In this document: piece by piece, positions 7,885 to 16,108 of the stretch
Layout: each line of letters opens with the position of its first letter
Numbering within the stretch: position 1 is the stretch's first letter
From: Streptomyces sp. 1-11
GTDB lineage: Bacteria > Actinomycetota > Actinomycetes > Streptomycetales > Streptomycetaceae
DNA length: 64,000 bases
Reading direction: 5' to 3'
Assembly: GCF_007176755.1 (NCBI RefSeq)
Contig: NZ_BJTV01000001.1
Span: forward strand, 496,001 to 560,000
The notes under the pieces: model-generated
What the model saw: the letters and a program-made list of their open reading frames with translations, nothing else
The model's database searches: none
Told to the model about the DNA's origin: nothing
Translations under genes and position numbers: made by a program

Positions 7885-8289
7885 TTACTTGGTGAGATGG
7901 CCCGGGCCGAAAGCCTGGGGCAGCATCTCGGAGAGCGCCAGGACGCCCTCGGGGGTGTCCAGCAGCAGGCCGGGACCGCCGAACTCGTACAGCAGCTGGC
8001 GGCAGCGGCCGCACGGCACCAGCAGGGCGCCCTCGCCGTCCACGCAGGTGAAGTGCGTGAGGCGGCCGCCGCCCGTGCGCTGGAGCTGCGAGACGAGCCC
8101 GCACTCGGCGCACAGGCCGAGCCCGTAGGAGGCGTTCTCCACGTTGCAGCCGGTGACCGTGCGCCCGTCGTCGACCAGCGCGGCCACGCCGACCGGGTAG
8201 CCCGAGTAGGGGACGTAGGCGTGGGTCATGGCCTCCCGCGCCTCGGCGCGCAGCGGCTCCCAGTCGAAGCCGGCGTCCGGCGCCGTCAC
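7885..8289 (-). CDS. cdd: Cytidine deaminase
   Basis: A 134-residue homotetrameric-type cytidine deaminase. Motifs: YVPYSGYPVGVAAL near residue 25, GCNVENASYGLGLCAE near 47 with the zinc Cys and catalytic Glu region, and PCGRCRQLLYEF near 92 with the two other zinc Cys. It converts (deoxy)cytidine to (deoxy)uridine, which feeds thymidine/uridine phosphorolysis by the next gene. The GTG start overlaps the permease stop codon as GTGA, showing tight coupling with the transporter. Confidence 0.96.
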   Translation of the reverse strand: MTAPDAGFDWEPLRAEAREAMTHAYVPYSGYPVGVAALVDDGRTVTGCNVENASYGLGLCAECGLVSQLQRTGGGRLTHFTCVDGEGALLVPCGRCRQLLYEFGGPGLLLDTPEGVLALSEMLPQAFGPGHLTK

Positions 8290-9575
8290 TTGCCCTGCCC
8301 CTTCCGGTACCGCATGCCGTCCGCCTTGGGCATGCGCAGCCGCTGGGCGGAGAGCGAGAGCACCAGCAGCGTCACGACGTACGGCGTGGCGCCCACGAAG
8401 TCGCTCGGGACCTCGTCGGTGAGCAGATACCAGGCCAGGACCAGGCCGCCCACGAGGAGGCTGACGGCGCCCTGCCAGACGGCCGAGCGGTACAGCTTCC
8501 AGCCGGCCAGGACCACGAGCAGGACGACCAGCAGGAGCAGCAGCGCGTGCACGGTGGTGCCGCCGTTGCGCAGCTGCAGCGCGTCGGAGTAGCCGAACAG
8601 GCCGGCGCCCATGGCCAGACCGCCCGGCCGCCAGTTGCCGAAGATCATCGCCGCGAGGCCGATGTAGCCGCGTCCGCCGGTCTGGCCCTCCAGGTAGGTG
8701 TGGGAGGTGACCAGGGCGAGGAACGCGCCGCCGAGCCCGGCGAGGCCGCCGGAGACGGCCACGGCCATGTACTTGTACTGGTAGACGTTGACGCCGAGCG
8801 ACTCCGCGGCGACCGGGTTCTCGCCGCAGGAGCGCAGCCGCAGGCCGAACGAGGTGCGCCACAGCAGCCACCAGCTGCCGGCGAACAGCAGCACGGCCAG
8901 GATCGTCACCACCGACAGGTCGGTGATCAGACCGCCGATGATGCCCGCGAGGTCGGAGACCAGGAACCAGTGGTGGTTCTGCACCGTCTGCAGGCCGTCG
9001 GACAGGCCAGGCACGGTGACGTGCGGCAGCGAGTCCACCGGCGGGGACTGCTTGGGGTTGCCGCCCGCCTCCGCCGGCTTGCCCTCGGCGAAGAAGAGCT
9101 TGGCGAGGTACTGGGTGGCGCCGAGCGCGAGCAGGTTGACCGCGACGCCGGAGACGATGTGGTCGACGCCGAAGGTGATGGTGGCGACGGCGTGCACCAG
9201 GCCGCCGAGGACACCGAAGCCGATGCCGCACAGCAGGCCCAGCCAGGGGTTGGTCTGCCAGCCGACCCAGCCGGCGCCGAAGGTGCCGAGGATCATCATG
9301 CCCTCGAGGCCGATGTTGACCACACCGGCCCGCTCGGACCACAGACCGGCGAGACCGGCGAGACCGATGGGCACGGCGAGGCCGAGGGCCGCGCCGACCT
9401 GTCCTTCGGAGGTGAGCTGGTCGGCGCCGGTGATGACGCGGACCGCGGCCACCAGCAGCAGCGCACCCGCGACGATCATGAGGATCTGGCCGAGCGACCG
9501 GCCCGAGCGCTTGCCGGCCTCGCCCCTCGCCTTGGGCGCCGCGGGCGGCGGCGCGTCGGTCATCGTGGCAGTCAT
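8286..9575 (-). CDS. Nucleoside ABC transporter permease 2 (BPD_transp_2 family)
   Basis: A 429-residue permease with about ten hydrophobic segments after a short Pro/Ala-rich N terminus. The family core LWSERAGVVNIGLEGMMILG lies near residue 85, and FGLRLRSCGENPVAAESLGV (the coupling loop to the ATPase) near 235. This is the YufQ/NupC-type partner of BMP-family nucleoside importers. Its ATG overlaps the preceding permease stop by one base (TGATG), and its own stop overlaps cdd. Confidence 0.92.
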   Translation of the reverse strand: MTATMTDAPPPAAPKARGEAGKRSGRSLGQILMIVAGALLLVAAVRVITGADQLTSEGQVGAALGLAVPIGLAGLAGLWSERAGVVNIGLEGMMILGTFGAGWVGWQTNPWLGLLCGIGFGVLGGLVHAVATITFGVDHIVSGVAVNLLALGATQYLAKLFFAEGKPAEAGGNPKQSPPVDSLPHVTVPGLSDGLQTVQNHHWFLVSDLAGIIGGLITDLSVVTILAVLLFAGSWWLLWRTSFGLRLRSCGENPVAAESLGVNVYQYKYMAVAVSGGLAGLGGAFLALVTSHTYLEGQTGGRGYIGLAAMIFGNWRPGGLAMGAGLFGYSDALQLRNGGTTVHALLLLLVVLLVVLAGWKLYRSAVWQGAVSLLVGGLVLAWYLLTDEVPSDFVGATPYVVTLLVLSLSAQRLRMPKADGMRYRKGQGK

Positions 9576-10702
9576 CACGCCACCTCCTGCTTCATCGTCG
9601 GGGCGGCGGCCTGGGCGGCGAGTTCGGCGCCGACCCGCTGCTGCTGGCGCTTGAGGCCGTAGCGGCGGACGACCTCGTAGGCGATCACGACGCACAGGAC
9701 GATGACGCCCTGGATCACGCCGAGGATCTCCTTGTCGTAGCCCTGGAACTCCAGGTGGTTGGTGGTGCGCTCCAGGAAGCCCCACAGGAGGGCGCCGAGC
9801 GCGATGCCGATCGGGCTGTTGCGGCCGAGCAGCGCGATGGCGATGCCGGTGAAGCCGATGCCCGCCGGGAAGTCGTTGCTGAACTGGTGGCTGTCGTTGA
9901 GCAGGGTCGGCATGCCGATGAGACCGGCCACCGCACCCGAGATGATCATGCTGGTGGCGACCATCTTCTTCACCCCGACACCGCTCGCGGCGGCGGCGGT
10001 GTCGGACTGGCCGACGGTGCGCAGGTCGAAGCCGAACCGGGTGCGGCCGAGCACGAACCAGTAGCCGATGCCGACGACCACGGCGATGACGATGAAGCCC
10101 CACAGGACGCCGGCCGGGCCGGTGTCGATGCTGAAGAAGTACGAGGACGACGGCAGCGGCTTGGTGGAGACGAGGGTGCCCGCCTGGTCGAGCTGGCCCA
10201 GCTTCCCGGGCTGCAGCAGGTAGGCGATGATCGCGGTGGCGATCGAGTTCAGCATGATCGTCGAGATGACCTCGCTGACGCCGCGGGTCACCTTGAGCAC
10301 GCCGGCGATGGCCGCCCACAGGGCGCCGGTCGCCATCGCGCAGATGACGATCAGGGGGATGGCGATCCAGCCGGGGACAGTCAGCGCGCCGCCGAGGACG
10401 GCGGCGATGAACGCGGCGAGCCGGTACTGGCCGTCGACACCGATGTTGAACAGGTTCATGCGGAAGCCGATGGCCACCGCGACGCCCGCGAGGTAGTAGG
10501 TCGTCGCCTTGTTCAGGATGTAGACCTGGCTGTCGCTGGCGAAGCCGTAGGTCACCATGTCGCTGAAGGCGTCGCCCGGGTTCTTGCCGGTGGCGAGGAT
10601 CACCAGGGTGGTGACGACGAGCGCGGCGACGATCGCCAGCAGCGGCGCCGCGATCCCGAGGAGCAGCCGCTCCTTGTCGATCCGTGAGGTCAGCTTCTTC
10701 AT
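9575..10702 (-). CDS. Nucleoside ABC transporter permease 1 (BPD_transp_2 family)
   Basis: A 375-residue permease beginning MKKLTSRIDKERLLLGIAAP. The hallmark GFRMNLFNIGVDGQYRLAAF lies near residue 75 and the coupling loop FGFDLRTVGQSDTAAAASGV near 225. It pairs with the downstream permease to form the transmembrane channel of the importer. ATGA overlap with the ATPase gene and TGATG overlap with the second permease indicate one polycistronic unit. Confidence 0.92.
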   Translation of the reverse strand: MKKLTSRIDKERLLLGIAAPLLAIVAALVVTTLVILATGKNPGDAFSDMVTYGFASDSQVYILNKATTYYLAGVAVAIGFRMNLFNIGVDGQYRLAAFIAAVLGGALTVPGWIAIPLIVICAMATGALWAAIAGVLKVTRGVSEVISTIMLNSIATAIIAYLLQPGKLGQLDQAGTLVSTKPLPSSSYFFSIDTGPAGVLWGFIVIAVVVGIGYWFVLGRTRFGFDLRTVGQSDTAAAASGVGVKKMVATSMIISGAVAGLIGMPTLLNDSHQFSNDFPAGIGFTGIAIALLGRNSPIGIALGALLWGFLERTTNHLEFQGYDKEILGVIQGVIVLCVVIAYEVVRRYGLKRQQQRVGAELAAQAAAPTMKQEVA

Positions 10703-12258
10703 CGCTCGTCGTCCTCTGTGTGCTCCAGGTGGCCGGAGGCCGCACCCGTCATGGCGGAGCCCAGCTCCTCGGGGGTGATGGTGGCGGGGTCGGCGTCGGC
10801 GACCAGACGGCCCCGGTACATCACCCGCAGGGTGTCGGAGAGCCCGATGAGCTCGTCCAGGTCGGCGGAGATCAGCAGCACGGCCAGACCCGCGCGGCGG
10901 GCCTGCCGGATGTGGTCCCAGATCGCCGCCTGCGCGCCGACGTCCACACCGCGGGTGGGGTGGGCGGCGATGAGCAGCTTGGGGTCGTGGCTCATCTCGC
11001 GGCCGACGATCAGCTTCTGCTGGTTGCCGCCGGACAGCGAGGCGGCGGTCACCTCGATGCCGGGGGTGCGGACGTCGTAGTCGCGGACGATGCGCTCGGT
11101 GTCGGTCCGGGCGGCCTTGATGTCGAGCAGTCCGCCGCGCGAGTTGGGGCGCTCGGTGACGTGGCCGAGGATGCGGTTCTCCCACAGCGGCGCCTCGAGG
11201 AGCAGGCCGTGGCGGTGGCGGTCCTCGGGGATGTAGCCGACGCCGGCCTCACGGCGGCGGCGGGTGGGGGTGTGGGAGATGTCCTCGCCGTCCAGCGTGA
11301 CGACGCCGGCGTCCGGGTCCCGCATGCCCATGATCGCCTCGACCAGCTCGGACTGGCCGTTGCCCTCCACACCGGCTATGCCGAGGACCTCGCCCTTGTG
11401 GATGGTGAAGGAGATCTCGTCGAGGATGACGCGCTCGACGCCGTCCAGGTCGGTCTGGGACAGGTGCAGCTTGTCCACCGTGAGCATGGGGGCGTCCGTG
11501 ACGGTGGACTCCTCCGTCTCCGGGGTCGGCAGTTCGCTGCCGACCATCATCTCGGCGAGCTGCTTGGAGGTGGTGCTGCGCGGCTCGGCCGTGCCGACCG
11601 TGGTACCGCGCCGGATGACGGTGATCTCGTCGGCGACGGAGAGCACCTCGCCCAGCTTGTGGGAGATGAAGATGACGGTGAGGCCCTCGGCCTTCAGCTC
11701 GCGGAGGTTGTCGAAGAGCGCGTCGACCTCCTGCGGCACGAGCACGGCGGTCGGCTCGTCCAGGATGAGGGTCCGGGCGCCGCGGTAGAGGACCTTGAGG
11801 ATCTCCACGCGCTGGCGGTCGGCGACGCCGAGCTCCTCCACCAGGACGTCGGGCCGCACGCCGAGGCCGTACGCGTCGGAGATCTCCCTGATCTTCGTGC
11901 GCGCCTTGCCGCCGATGCCGTACAGCTTCTCCGCGCCGAGGACGACGTTCTCGAGGACGGTGAGGTTGTCGGCGAGCATGAAGTGCTGGTGGACCATGCC
12001 GATGCCGCGGGCGATGGCGTCACCGGGGTTGCCGAAGGTGACCTGTTCGCCGTTGATCTTGATGGTGCCCTCGTCCGGCTGCTGCATGCCGTAGAGGATC
12101 TTCATCAGGGTGGACTTGCCGGCGCCGTTCTCGCCGCAGAGGGCGTGTACGGTGCCCGTGCGGACCGTGATGTCGATGTCGCGGTTGGCGACGACGCCGG
12201 GGAAACGCTTGGTGATGCCGCGCAGTTCGACGGCAGCGGGAGGGCTGGACGCGTTGAT
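10699..12258 (-). CDS. Nucleoside ABC transporter ATPase (two ABC domains), apparent ATC start
   Basis: A 519-residue protein with tandem ABC domains, as in RbsA/YufO. Domain 1: Walker A GENGAGKST, then a signature and Walker B LILDEPTAVL; domain 2: GVEGNGQSELVEAI in place of Walker A, signature ASLSGGNQQKLIVG, and LLIAAHPTRGVDVGA. In-frame, the region upstream of LMKILYG encodes a conserved stretch (AAVELRGITKRFPGVVANRD) but no ATG, GTG or TTG precedes it before a TAG stop. The best start is ATC at 12258, with GAGGAG a few nt upstream; CTG at 12300 is the other option. The ATG at 12105 would delete Walker A. Confidence 0.9.
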   Translation of the reverse strand: MNASSPPAAVELRGITKRFPGVVANRDIDITVRTGTVHALCGENGAGKSTLMKILYGMQQPDEGTIKINGEQVTFGNPGDAIARGIGMVHQHFMLADNLTVLENVVLGAEKLYGIGGKARTKIREISDAYGLGVRPDVLVEELGVADRQRVEILKVLYRGARTLILDEPTAVLVPQEVDALFDNLRELKAEGLTVIFISHKLGEVLSVADEITVIRRGTTVGTAEPRSTTSKQLAEMMVGSELPTPETEESTVTDAPMLTVDKLHLSQTDLDGVERVILDEISFTIHKGEVLGIAGVEGNGQSELVEAIMGMRDPDAGVVTLDGEDISHTPTRRRREAGVGYIPEDRHRHGLLLEAPLWENRILGHVTERPNSRGGLLDIKAARTDTERIVRDYDVRTPGIEVTAASLSGGNQQKLIVGREMSHDPKLLIAAHPTRGVDVGAQAAIWDHIRQARRAGLAVLLISADLDELIGLSDTLRVMYRGRLVADADPATITPEELGSAMTGAASGHLEHTEDDER

Positions 12259-12331
12259 GGCGCACTCTCCTCGGGGAAAGGGGCTGCGGGGGGAGGGCAG
12301 GCGTCGGCGACGCTAGCGCGGCAACTCGATG

Positions 12332-12343
12332 CTACACGCGTAG
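12332..12343. promoter_or_regulatory. Operator candidate before the ABC ATPase
   Basis: CTACACGCGTAG differs by one base from the perfect palindrome at 147-158. It lies 74 bp upstream of the ATPase start, implying an internal regulated promoter between the lipoprotein and ATPase genes. Confidence 0.5.
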
Positions 12344-12362
12344 AGTTGACACATTGTTATGG

Positions 12363-12418
12363 CTCGGCGGGGGGCTGCGGAAGCCGCCCCCGCGCCGAGC
12401 CCGGGTCCCACGGGACCC
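12363..12418 (-). terminator. Hairpins between lipoprotein and ATPase genes
   Basis: GCTCGGCG pairs with CGCCGAGC, with a C-rich arm CCGCCCCC facing GGGGGC, followed by a second small hairpin GGGTCCC/GGGACCC. They lie directly after the lipoprotein stop and probably cause partial termination, giving more binding protein than transporter, as is usual for such operons. Confidence 0.6.
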
Positions 12419-12424
12419 GTCAGG

Positions 12425-13480
12425 TCACGGGGTGGTCTTGACCTTGACGGAGCCGTCGACGATCTTCTTCTTCGCCGCGTCCAGCTTGGCCTGGATGTCG
12501 TCGATGAAGCCGCCGCTGGTGGACAGCGAGACGCCGTCCTTGCTCAGCGAGTAGGTGTTGGTGCCGGTCAGTGGCTTGCCGTCGTGCACGGACTTGACGA
12601 AGTCGTACACGCCGAGGTCCACGTTCTTGACCATCGAGGTCAGGATGGAGTTCTTGTACTTGGCCAGACCCGGGATGCTGTACTGGTCGGAGTCCACGCC
12701 GATCGCCCAGGCGCCCTTGACGCCGTTGACGGCCTCGATCGCGCCGTTGCCGGAGGAGCCGGCCGCCGAGTAGATCACGTCGGCGCCGTTGTCCAGCATG
12801 CCCTGCGCGGCTTCCTTGCCCTTGTCGGGGCTGGCGAAGCCGGAGGTGTCCGAGCCGTGGCTCAGGTACTGGGTGTCGACCTTGATCTTCGAGTTGGTGT
12901 CCTTGACGCCCTGGACGTAACCCGCCTCGAACTTCTTGATCAGCGGGACGTCGACACCACCGATGAAGCCGACGTGGTCCTTCTTGGTCTTCAGCGCGGC
13001 GGCGACACCGGCCAGGTAGGAGCCCTGCTCCTCGGTGAAGGTGATGCTGTCGACGTTCTTGGCGTCCACCACCGAGTCGACGATGCCGAAGCTGGTCTTG
13101 GGGTACTTCGCCGCGACCTTGGACATCGAGGCGGCGTACGCGTAGCCGACACCGATGATCGGGCTGTACCCGGCCTCGGCCATGTCGGACAGGCGCTGCT
13201 CGCGGTCGGCCTCGGTGTCCGAGGTCTTCGCGGTCAGCTCCTTGATCTCGCCGCCGAACTCCTTCTTCGCCTTGTCGGCACCGCGCGCGGCGGAGTCGTT
13301 GAAGGAGCGGTCACCACGGCCGCCGACGTCGAAGGCGAGACCGATCTTGACGCCCTTGCCGTCGCCGGAGGAGGACGACGACTTGTCGTTGTCGGAGGAG
13401 GTGCTGCCACACGCGGTGGCAGTGAGGGCGAGAGCTGCGGTGGCGGCACACGCAGCGGAAAGCTTGGCTACCCGGCGCAC
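12425..13480 (-). CDS. BMP-family nucleoside-binding lipoprotein
   Basis: A 351-residue lipoprotein: residues 1-24 form a signal peptide ending LALTATAC (lipobox, lipidated Cys), then a Ser/Asp-rich spacer, then the PnrA/BMP fold (KIGLAFDVGGRGDRSFNDSA near 47, GVGYAYAASMSKVA near 115, FIGGVDVPLIKKFEAGYVQG near 170, GADVIYSAAGSSGNG near 235, GVDSDQY near 265). This family binds purine or pyrimidine nucleosides outside the cell for the adjacent ABC importer. GTG start with AAGGAG 8 nt upstream. Confidence 0.95.
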   Translation of the reverse strand: MRRVAKLSAACAATAALALTATACGSTSSDNDKSSSSSGDGKGVKIGLAFDVGGRGDRSFNDSAARGADKAKKEFGGEIKELTAKTSDTEADREQRLSDMAEAGYSPIIGVGYAYAASMSKVAAKYPKTSFGIVDSVVDAKNVDSITFTEEQGSYLAGVAAALKTKKDHVGFIGGVDVPLIKKFEAGYVQGVKDTNSKIKVDTQYLSHGSDTSGFASPDKGKEAAQGMLDNGADVIYSAAGSSGNGAIEAVNGVKGAWAIGVDSDQYSIPGLAKYKNSILTSMVKNVDLGVYDFVKSVHDGKPLTGTNTYSLSKDGVSLSTSGGFIDDIQAKLDAAKKKIVDGSVKVKTTP

Positions 13481-13584
13481 GGGAAGGCTCCTTCACCTGA
13501 CCTGAGCGCCTGTCGGCGCTTGATGTGAGCACCGGATCGGTGCTCCAGCCGAGACGCCCCGACGGCGTCGGCTTCGCGGCATCG

Positions 13585-13596
13585 TAACGCGCGTAG
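13585..13596. promoter_or_regulatory. Operator candidate before the BMP lipoprotein
   Basis: TAACGCGCGTAG matches the palindrome CTACGCGCGTAG at ten of twelve positions. It lies about 105 bp upstream of the lipoprotein start and is one of three sites linking transporter and add promoters. Confidence 0.5.
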
Positions 13597-13737
13597 ATGT
13601 CGCAAAAAACCCCCTCACGAAGCCGTTATCTATTCGAGGCAAACACCGCCTGAACTCGGCGTACCGGACCTCTCACACCCTTGTTGCGCACAGCGCACGG
13701 TTGGCTCACGAGTGTGTTGCGCCGCGGCGGCCCGGCC

Positions 13738-13789
13738 GCCCCGGGCCCCGCCGGCCCTGAGCCCGGGCCTTCCCCCGCCGGCCCGGGGC
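13738..13789 (-). terminator. Possible terminator after the M20 amidohydrolase
   Basis: GCCCCGGGCC at 13738-13747 pairs with GGCCCGGGGC at 13780-13789, with further pairable GC-rich sequence inside. It lies immediately after the amidohydrolase stop. The area is so GC-rich that chance pairing is likely, hence the low confidence. Confidence 0.4.
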
Positions 13790-13792
13790 CGC

Positions 13793-15016
13793 CTACATGT
13801 CGTCGAGCAGCGCGGCGGCGGTGAACATCTCCACGCCGACCTTGATCGCGTACTCGTCGGCGTCGAAGTCGCCCTGGTGCAGGTCCCGGACGGTGCGGTC
13901 GCCGGGGGCGCGGACGCCGAGGCGGGCCATCGCGCCGGGCACGTTCTCCAGGTACCAGGAGAAGTCCTCGCCGCCGAGGCTCTGCTCCGTGCTCTCCACG
14001 GACTTCATACCGCGCCGGGCCACCATCGAACGGCGCAGCAGTTCGGCGGACTCCCGGTCGTTGACCACCGGCGGCACGCCCCGCACGTAGTTGATCTCCG
14101 ACTTGGCGCGGTGCAGCGTGGCGATCTCGTCGATGGCCGCGTGCACGATGTCCGGGGCGTCCCGCCAGGCGTCCAGGTCGAGGCAGCGCACGGTGCCGGA
14201 CAGCTCGGCGTGCTGCGGTACGACGTTCGGGGCATGGCCCGACTCGATCCGGCCCCAGGTCACGGCGAGACCGGCGCGGGTGTCGACGCGGCGGGCGACC
14301 AGCGCGGGCACGTCGATGGCGACGCGGGCGGCCGCCGTGACCAGGTCGGTGGTCAGGTGCGGGCGGGCGGTGTGCCCGCCGGGCCCGTCGAGGGCGACTT
14401 CCAGCCGGTCGCAGGCGCTGGTGATGGGCCCGTGCCGCAGTCCGATCCGGCCGGCCTCCACCTTGGGGTCGCAGTGCACGGCGAGGATCCGGCCGACGTC
14501 GTCGAGCGCACCGTCCCCGATCGCGCCGAGCGCGCCGCCGGGCAGCACCTCCTCGGCGGGCTGGAAGACCAGCCGCACCGGACGGGACAGCAGCTTCTTG
14601 GCCGCCAGGTCGGCCAGGACGAGCCCGGCGCCGAGCACCACGGCGGTGTGCATGTCGTGGCCGCAGGCGTGGGCCCGGTCCGGCACGGTGGACCGGTACG
14701 CGCAGTCGGCCTTGGTGTCCGGGATGGGCAGCGCGTCGATGTCGGCGCGCAGGGCGAGCATCGGCACGGTGGGCCGCTGCCCCTCGGGCAGACCGATGTC
14801 ACAGATGAGTCCGGTGCCGGTGGCGAGGACGCGGGGGCGCAGCCCGGCCTGCTCCAGCCGCTCCTTGATCGCCGCGGTGGTGCGGAACTCCTGGTTGCCC
14901 AGCTCGGGGTGCATGTGCAGGTCACGGCGGAAGGCGACCAGTTCGGCGTGCAGGGACTCGCTGAGCACGCCGGGGAGCACGTCCCCGGGCAGTTCGGCCT
15001 CGGACTCTCGGGACAT
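13793..15016 (-). CDS. M20-family amidohydrolase (aminoacylase/hippurate hydrolase type)
   Basis: A 407-residue M20D metallopeptidase-like amidohydrolase. Motifs: FRRDLHMHPELGNQEFRT near residue 25, LALRADIDALPI near 85, HACGHDMHTAVVLGAG near 112 (metal Cys/His), VFQPAEEVLPGGALG near 145 and LGGEDFSWYLENVPG near 358 (second metal His partner region). Such enzymes remove N-acyl groups from amino acids or similar amides; the substrate is not predictable. I chose ATG at 15016 since AGGGTGAAG precedes it; GTG at 15028 is too close to its GAGG. Monocistronic. Confidence 0.93.
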   Translation of the reverse strand: MSRESEAELPGDVLPGVLSESLHAELVAFRRDLHMHPELGNQEFRTTAAIKERLEQAGLRPRVLATGTGLICDIGLPEGQRPTVPMLALRADIDALPIPDTKADCAYRSTVPDRAHACGHDMHTAVVLGAGLVLADLAAKKLLSRPVRLVFQPAEEVLPGGALGAIGDGALDDVGRILAVHCDPKVEAGRIGLRHGPITSACDRLEVALDGPGGHTARPHLTTDLVTAAARVAIDVPALVARRVDTRAGLAVTWGRIESGHAPNVVPQHAELSGTVRCLDLDAWRDAPDIVHAAIDEIATLHRAKSEINYVRGVPPVVNDRESAELLRRSMVARRGMKSVESTEQSLGGEDFSWYLENVPGAMARLGVRAPGDRTVRDLHQGDFDADEYAIKVGVEMFTAAALLDDM

Positions 15017-15441
15017 CAATTGCTTCACCCTCTGAAGGGTAGGACGCCCGACCGGTCAACTGACCCCGGATCAACAAAAGTTCAGTCCGTTAGGGGAAGA
15101 AAAATCGACCGGCGGACGCATGGCGGCGGACTTCGGTGGGTAAAACCTCTGTTTCCTTCCTCCACGCATACCACGCCTCACCGGCCTCACGCTCCCCCAG
15201 TCCGCTGAGCGGACGCACTCCGCGCCCGGACGGGCGGGCGGGGACGGGCGGTCCTCGGCGGGTACGGGGCCGTCCGCGGAGCGGCTCGCGGGGACCGGCG
15301 GGGCGAACCCAGCGGGGGCCGTAGAAGACGGGCCCAGCAAGGGCCGGAGGGGACGGGCTTAGCGCGGACCGGCGCAGGACACGGGCCGACCAACAGCGGG
15401 TCGGCCGACAGGGTGCGGGTCGGCCGATAGGGTGCGGCGCC
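15017..15441. other. Intergenic region, no gene seen
   Basis: No convincing coding signal. It carries the divergent promoters of the amidohydrolase and the methyltransferase. The right end holds a 19-nt tandem repeat described separately; the rest is G-rich without clear structure. Confidence 0.6.
15399..15436 (+). promoter_or_regulatory. 19-nt tandem repeat with leaderless promoter
   Basis: Two adjacent 19-nt copies, GGTCGGCCGACAGGGTGCG and the same with T for C at position 11, lie directly before the methyltransferase. The base change turns the second copy into a TAGGGT -10 box (15428-15433), 8 nt before the GTG start. CCGACA in the first copy lies 17 nt further upstream as a weak -35. Confidence 0.45.
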
Positions 15442-16098
15442 GTGAGCGACTCGAACGCGGACTTCCTGCAGACCACCGGCTCCTCCTACGACGCGATCGC
15501 CAAGGACTACGCGTCGCGCTATCCGCACGGCCTGTCCCACCCCCTCGAACGCGCGCTGATCGGCACCTTCGCCGAGCTGGTCACCGCGAACGGCCCCGCC
15601 CCCGTCGCCGACCTCGGCAGCGGGCCCGGCGGTGTCGCCGCCCTCCTGCACGGCATGGGCGTGCCGGTCTTCGGCGTGGACGTCTCCCCCGCGATGGTGT
15701 CGCTGGCTCGCGAGGCCCACCCGGAGCTGCGCTTCCACGTCGGCTCCATGACGTCCCTTGACCTCCCGGACGCGACGCTGGGCGGCATCCTGGCGCTCTA
15801 CTCCACCATCCACGTCCCGGACGTCCACCTCCCGGCCGCGTTCGCCGGCTTCCACCGCGCCCTGGTTCCCGGCGGCCACGTCCTGCTGGCCTTCCAGACC
15901 GGCGACGAGCCCGGCGGGCTCCACCTGACCGAGCGCTTCGGCCACGAGATCGACCTGCGTTACTACTGGCGCACGCCGGACCAGATGAAGTCCCTGCTCA
16001 CGGGGGCGGGCCTGGAGACGGTGGCCACGGTGGTCCGGGAGCCACAGGAGGAGGAGACCCGGCCGCGGGCATTCCTGCTGGCCCGCCGGCCGGGGTGA
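15442..16098 (+). CDS. Class I SAM-dependent methyltransferase
   Basis: A 218-residue methyltransferase. Motif I is PVADLGSGPGGVAALL near residue 55 (SAM-binding Gly loop), followed by VFGVDVSPAMVSLAREAHPE near 77 (acidic residue binding the ribose), MTSLDLPDATLGGILALYST near 108 and LVPGGHVLLAFQTG near 145. The substrate is unknown; the C-terminal half (FGHEIDLRYYWRTPDQMKSLL) resembles small-molecule methyltransferases. It ends 10 bp before the convergent heme monooxygenase gene. Confidence 0.92.
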   Translation: MSDSNADFLQTTGSSYDAIAKDYASRYPHGLSHPLERALIGTFAELVTANGPAPVADLGSGPGGVAALLHGMGVPVFGVDVSPAMVSLAREAHPELRFHVGSMTSLDLPDATLGGILALYSTIHVPDVHLPAAFAGFHRALVPGGHVLLAFQTGDEPGGLHLTERFGHEIDLRYYWRTPDQMKSLLTGAGLETVATVVREPQEEETRPRAFLLARRPG

Positions 16099-16108
16099 TC
16101 GCGGACCG

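Larger units (their letters stand above)
13481..13792. other. Intergenic region upstream of the BMP lipoprotein
   Basis: No gene is supported here. It holds the promoter side of the nucleoside operon, including the operator-like sequence at 13585-13596, an A-rich run near 13603, and near its far end a GC-rich inverted repeat that may end the amidohydrolase transcript. Confidence 0.6.

Noticed and set aside
6400..8592. 730-codon open frame on the plus strand
   Set aside because: It lies antisense to thymidine phosphorylase and cytidine deaminase and mirrors their codon bias; not a gene.
12345..12350. TTGACA on the plus strand as a promoter
   Set aside because: No -10 box follows at 16-19 nt, and no gene on the plus strand begins nearby.
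10684..12441. 585-codon open frame on the plus strand
   Set aside because: It runs antisense to the ABC ATPase, is full of Gly, Val and Asp runs typical of antisense frames in GC-rich DNA, and shows no recognisable domain.
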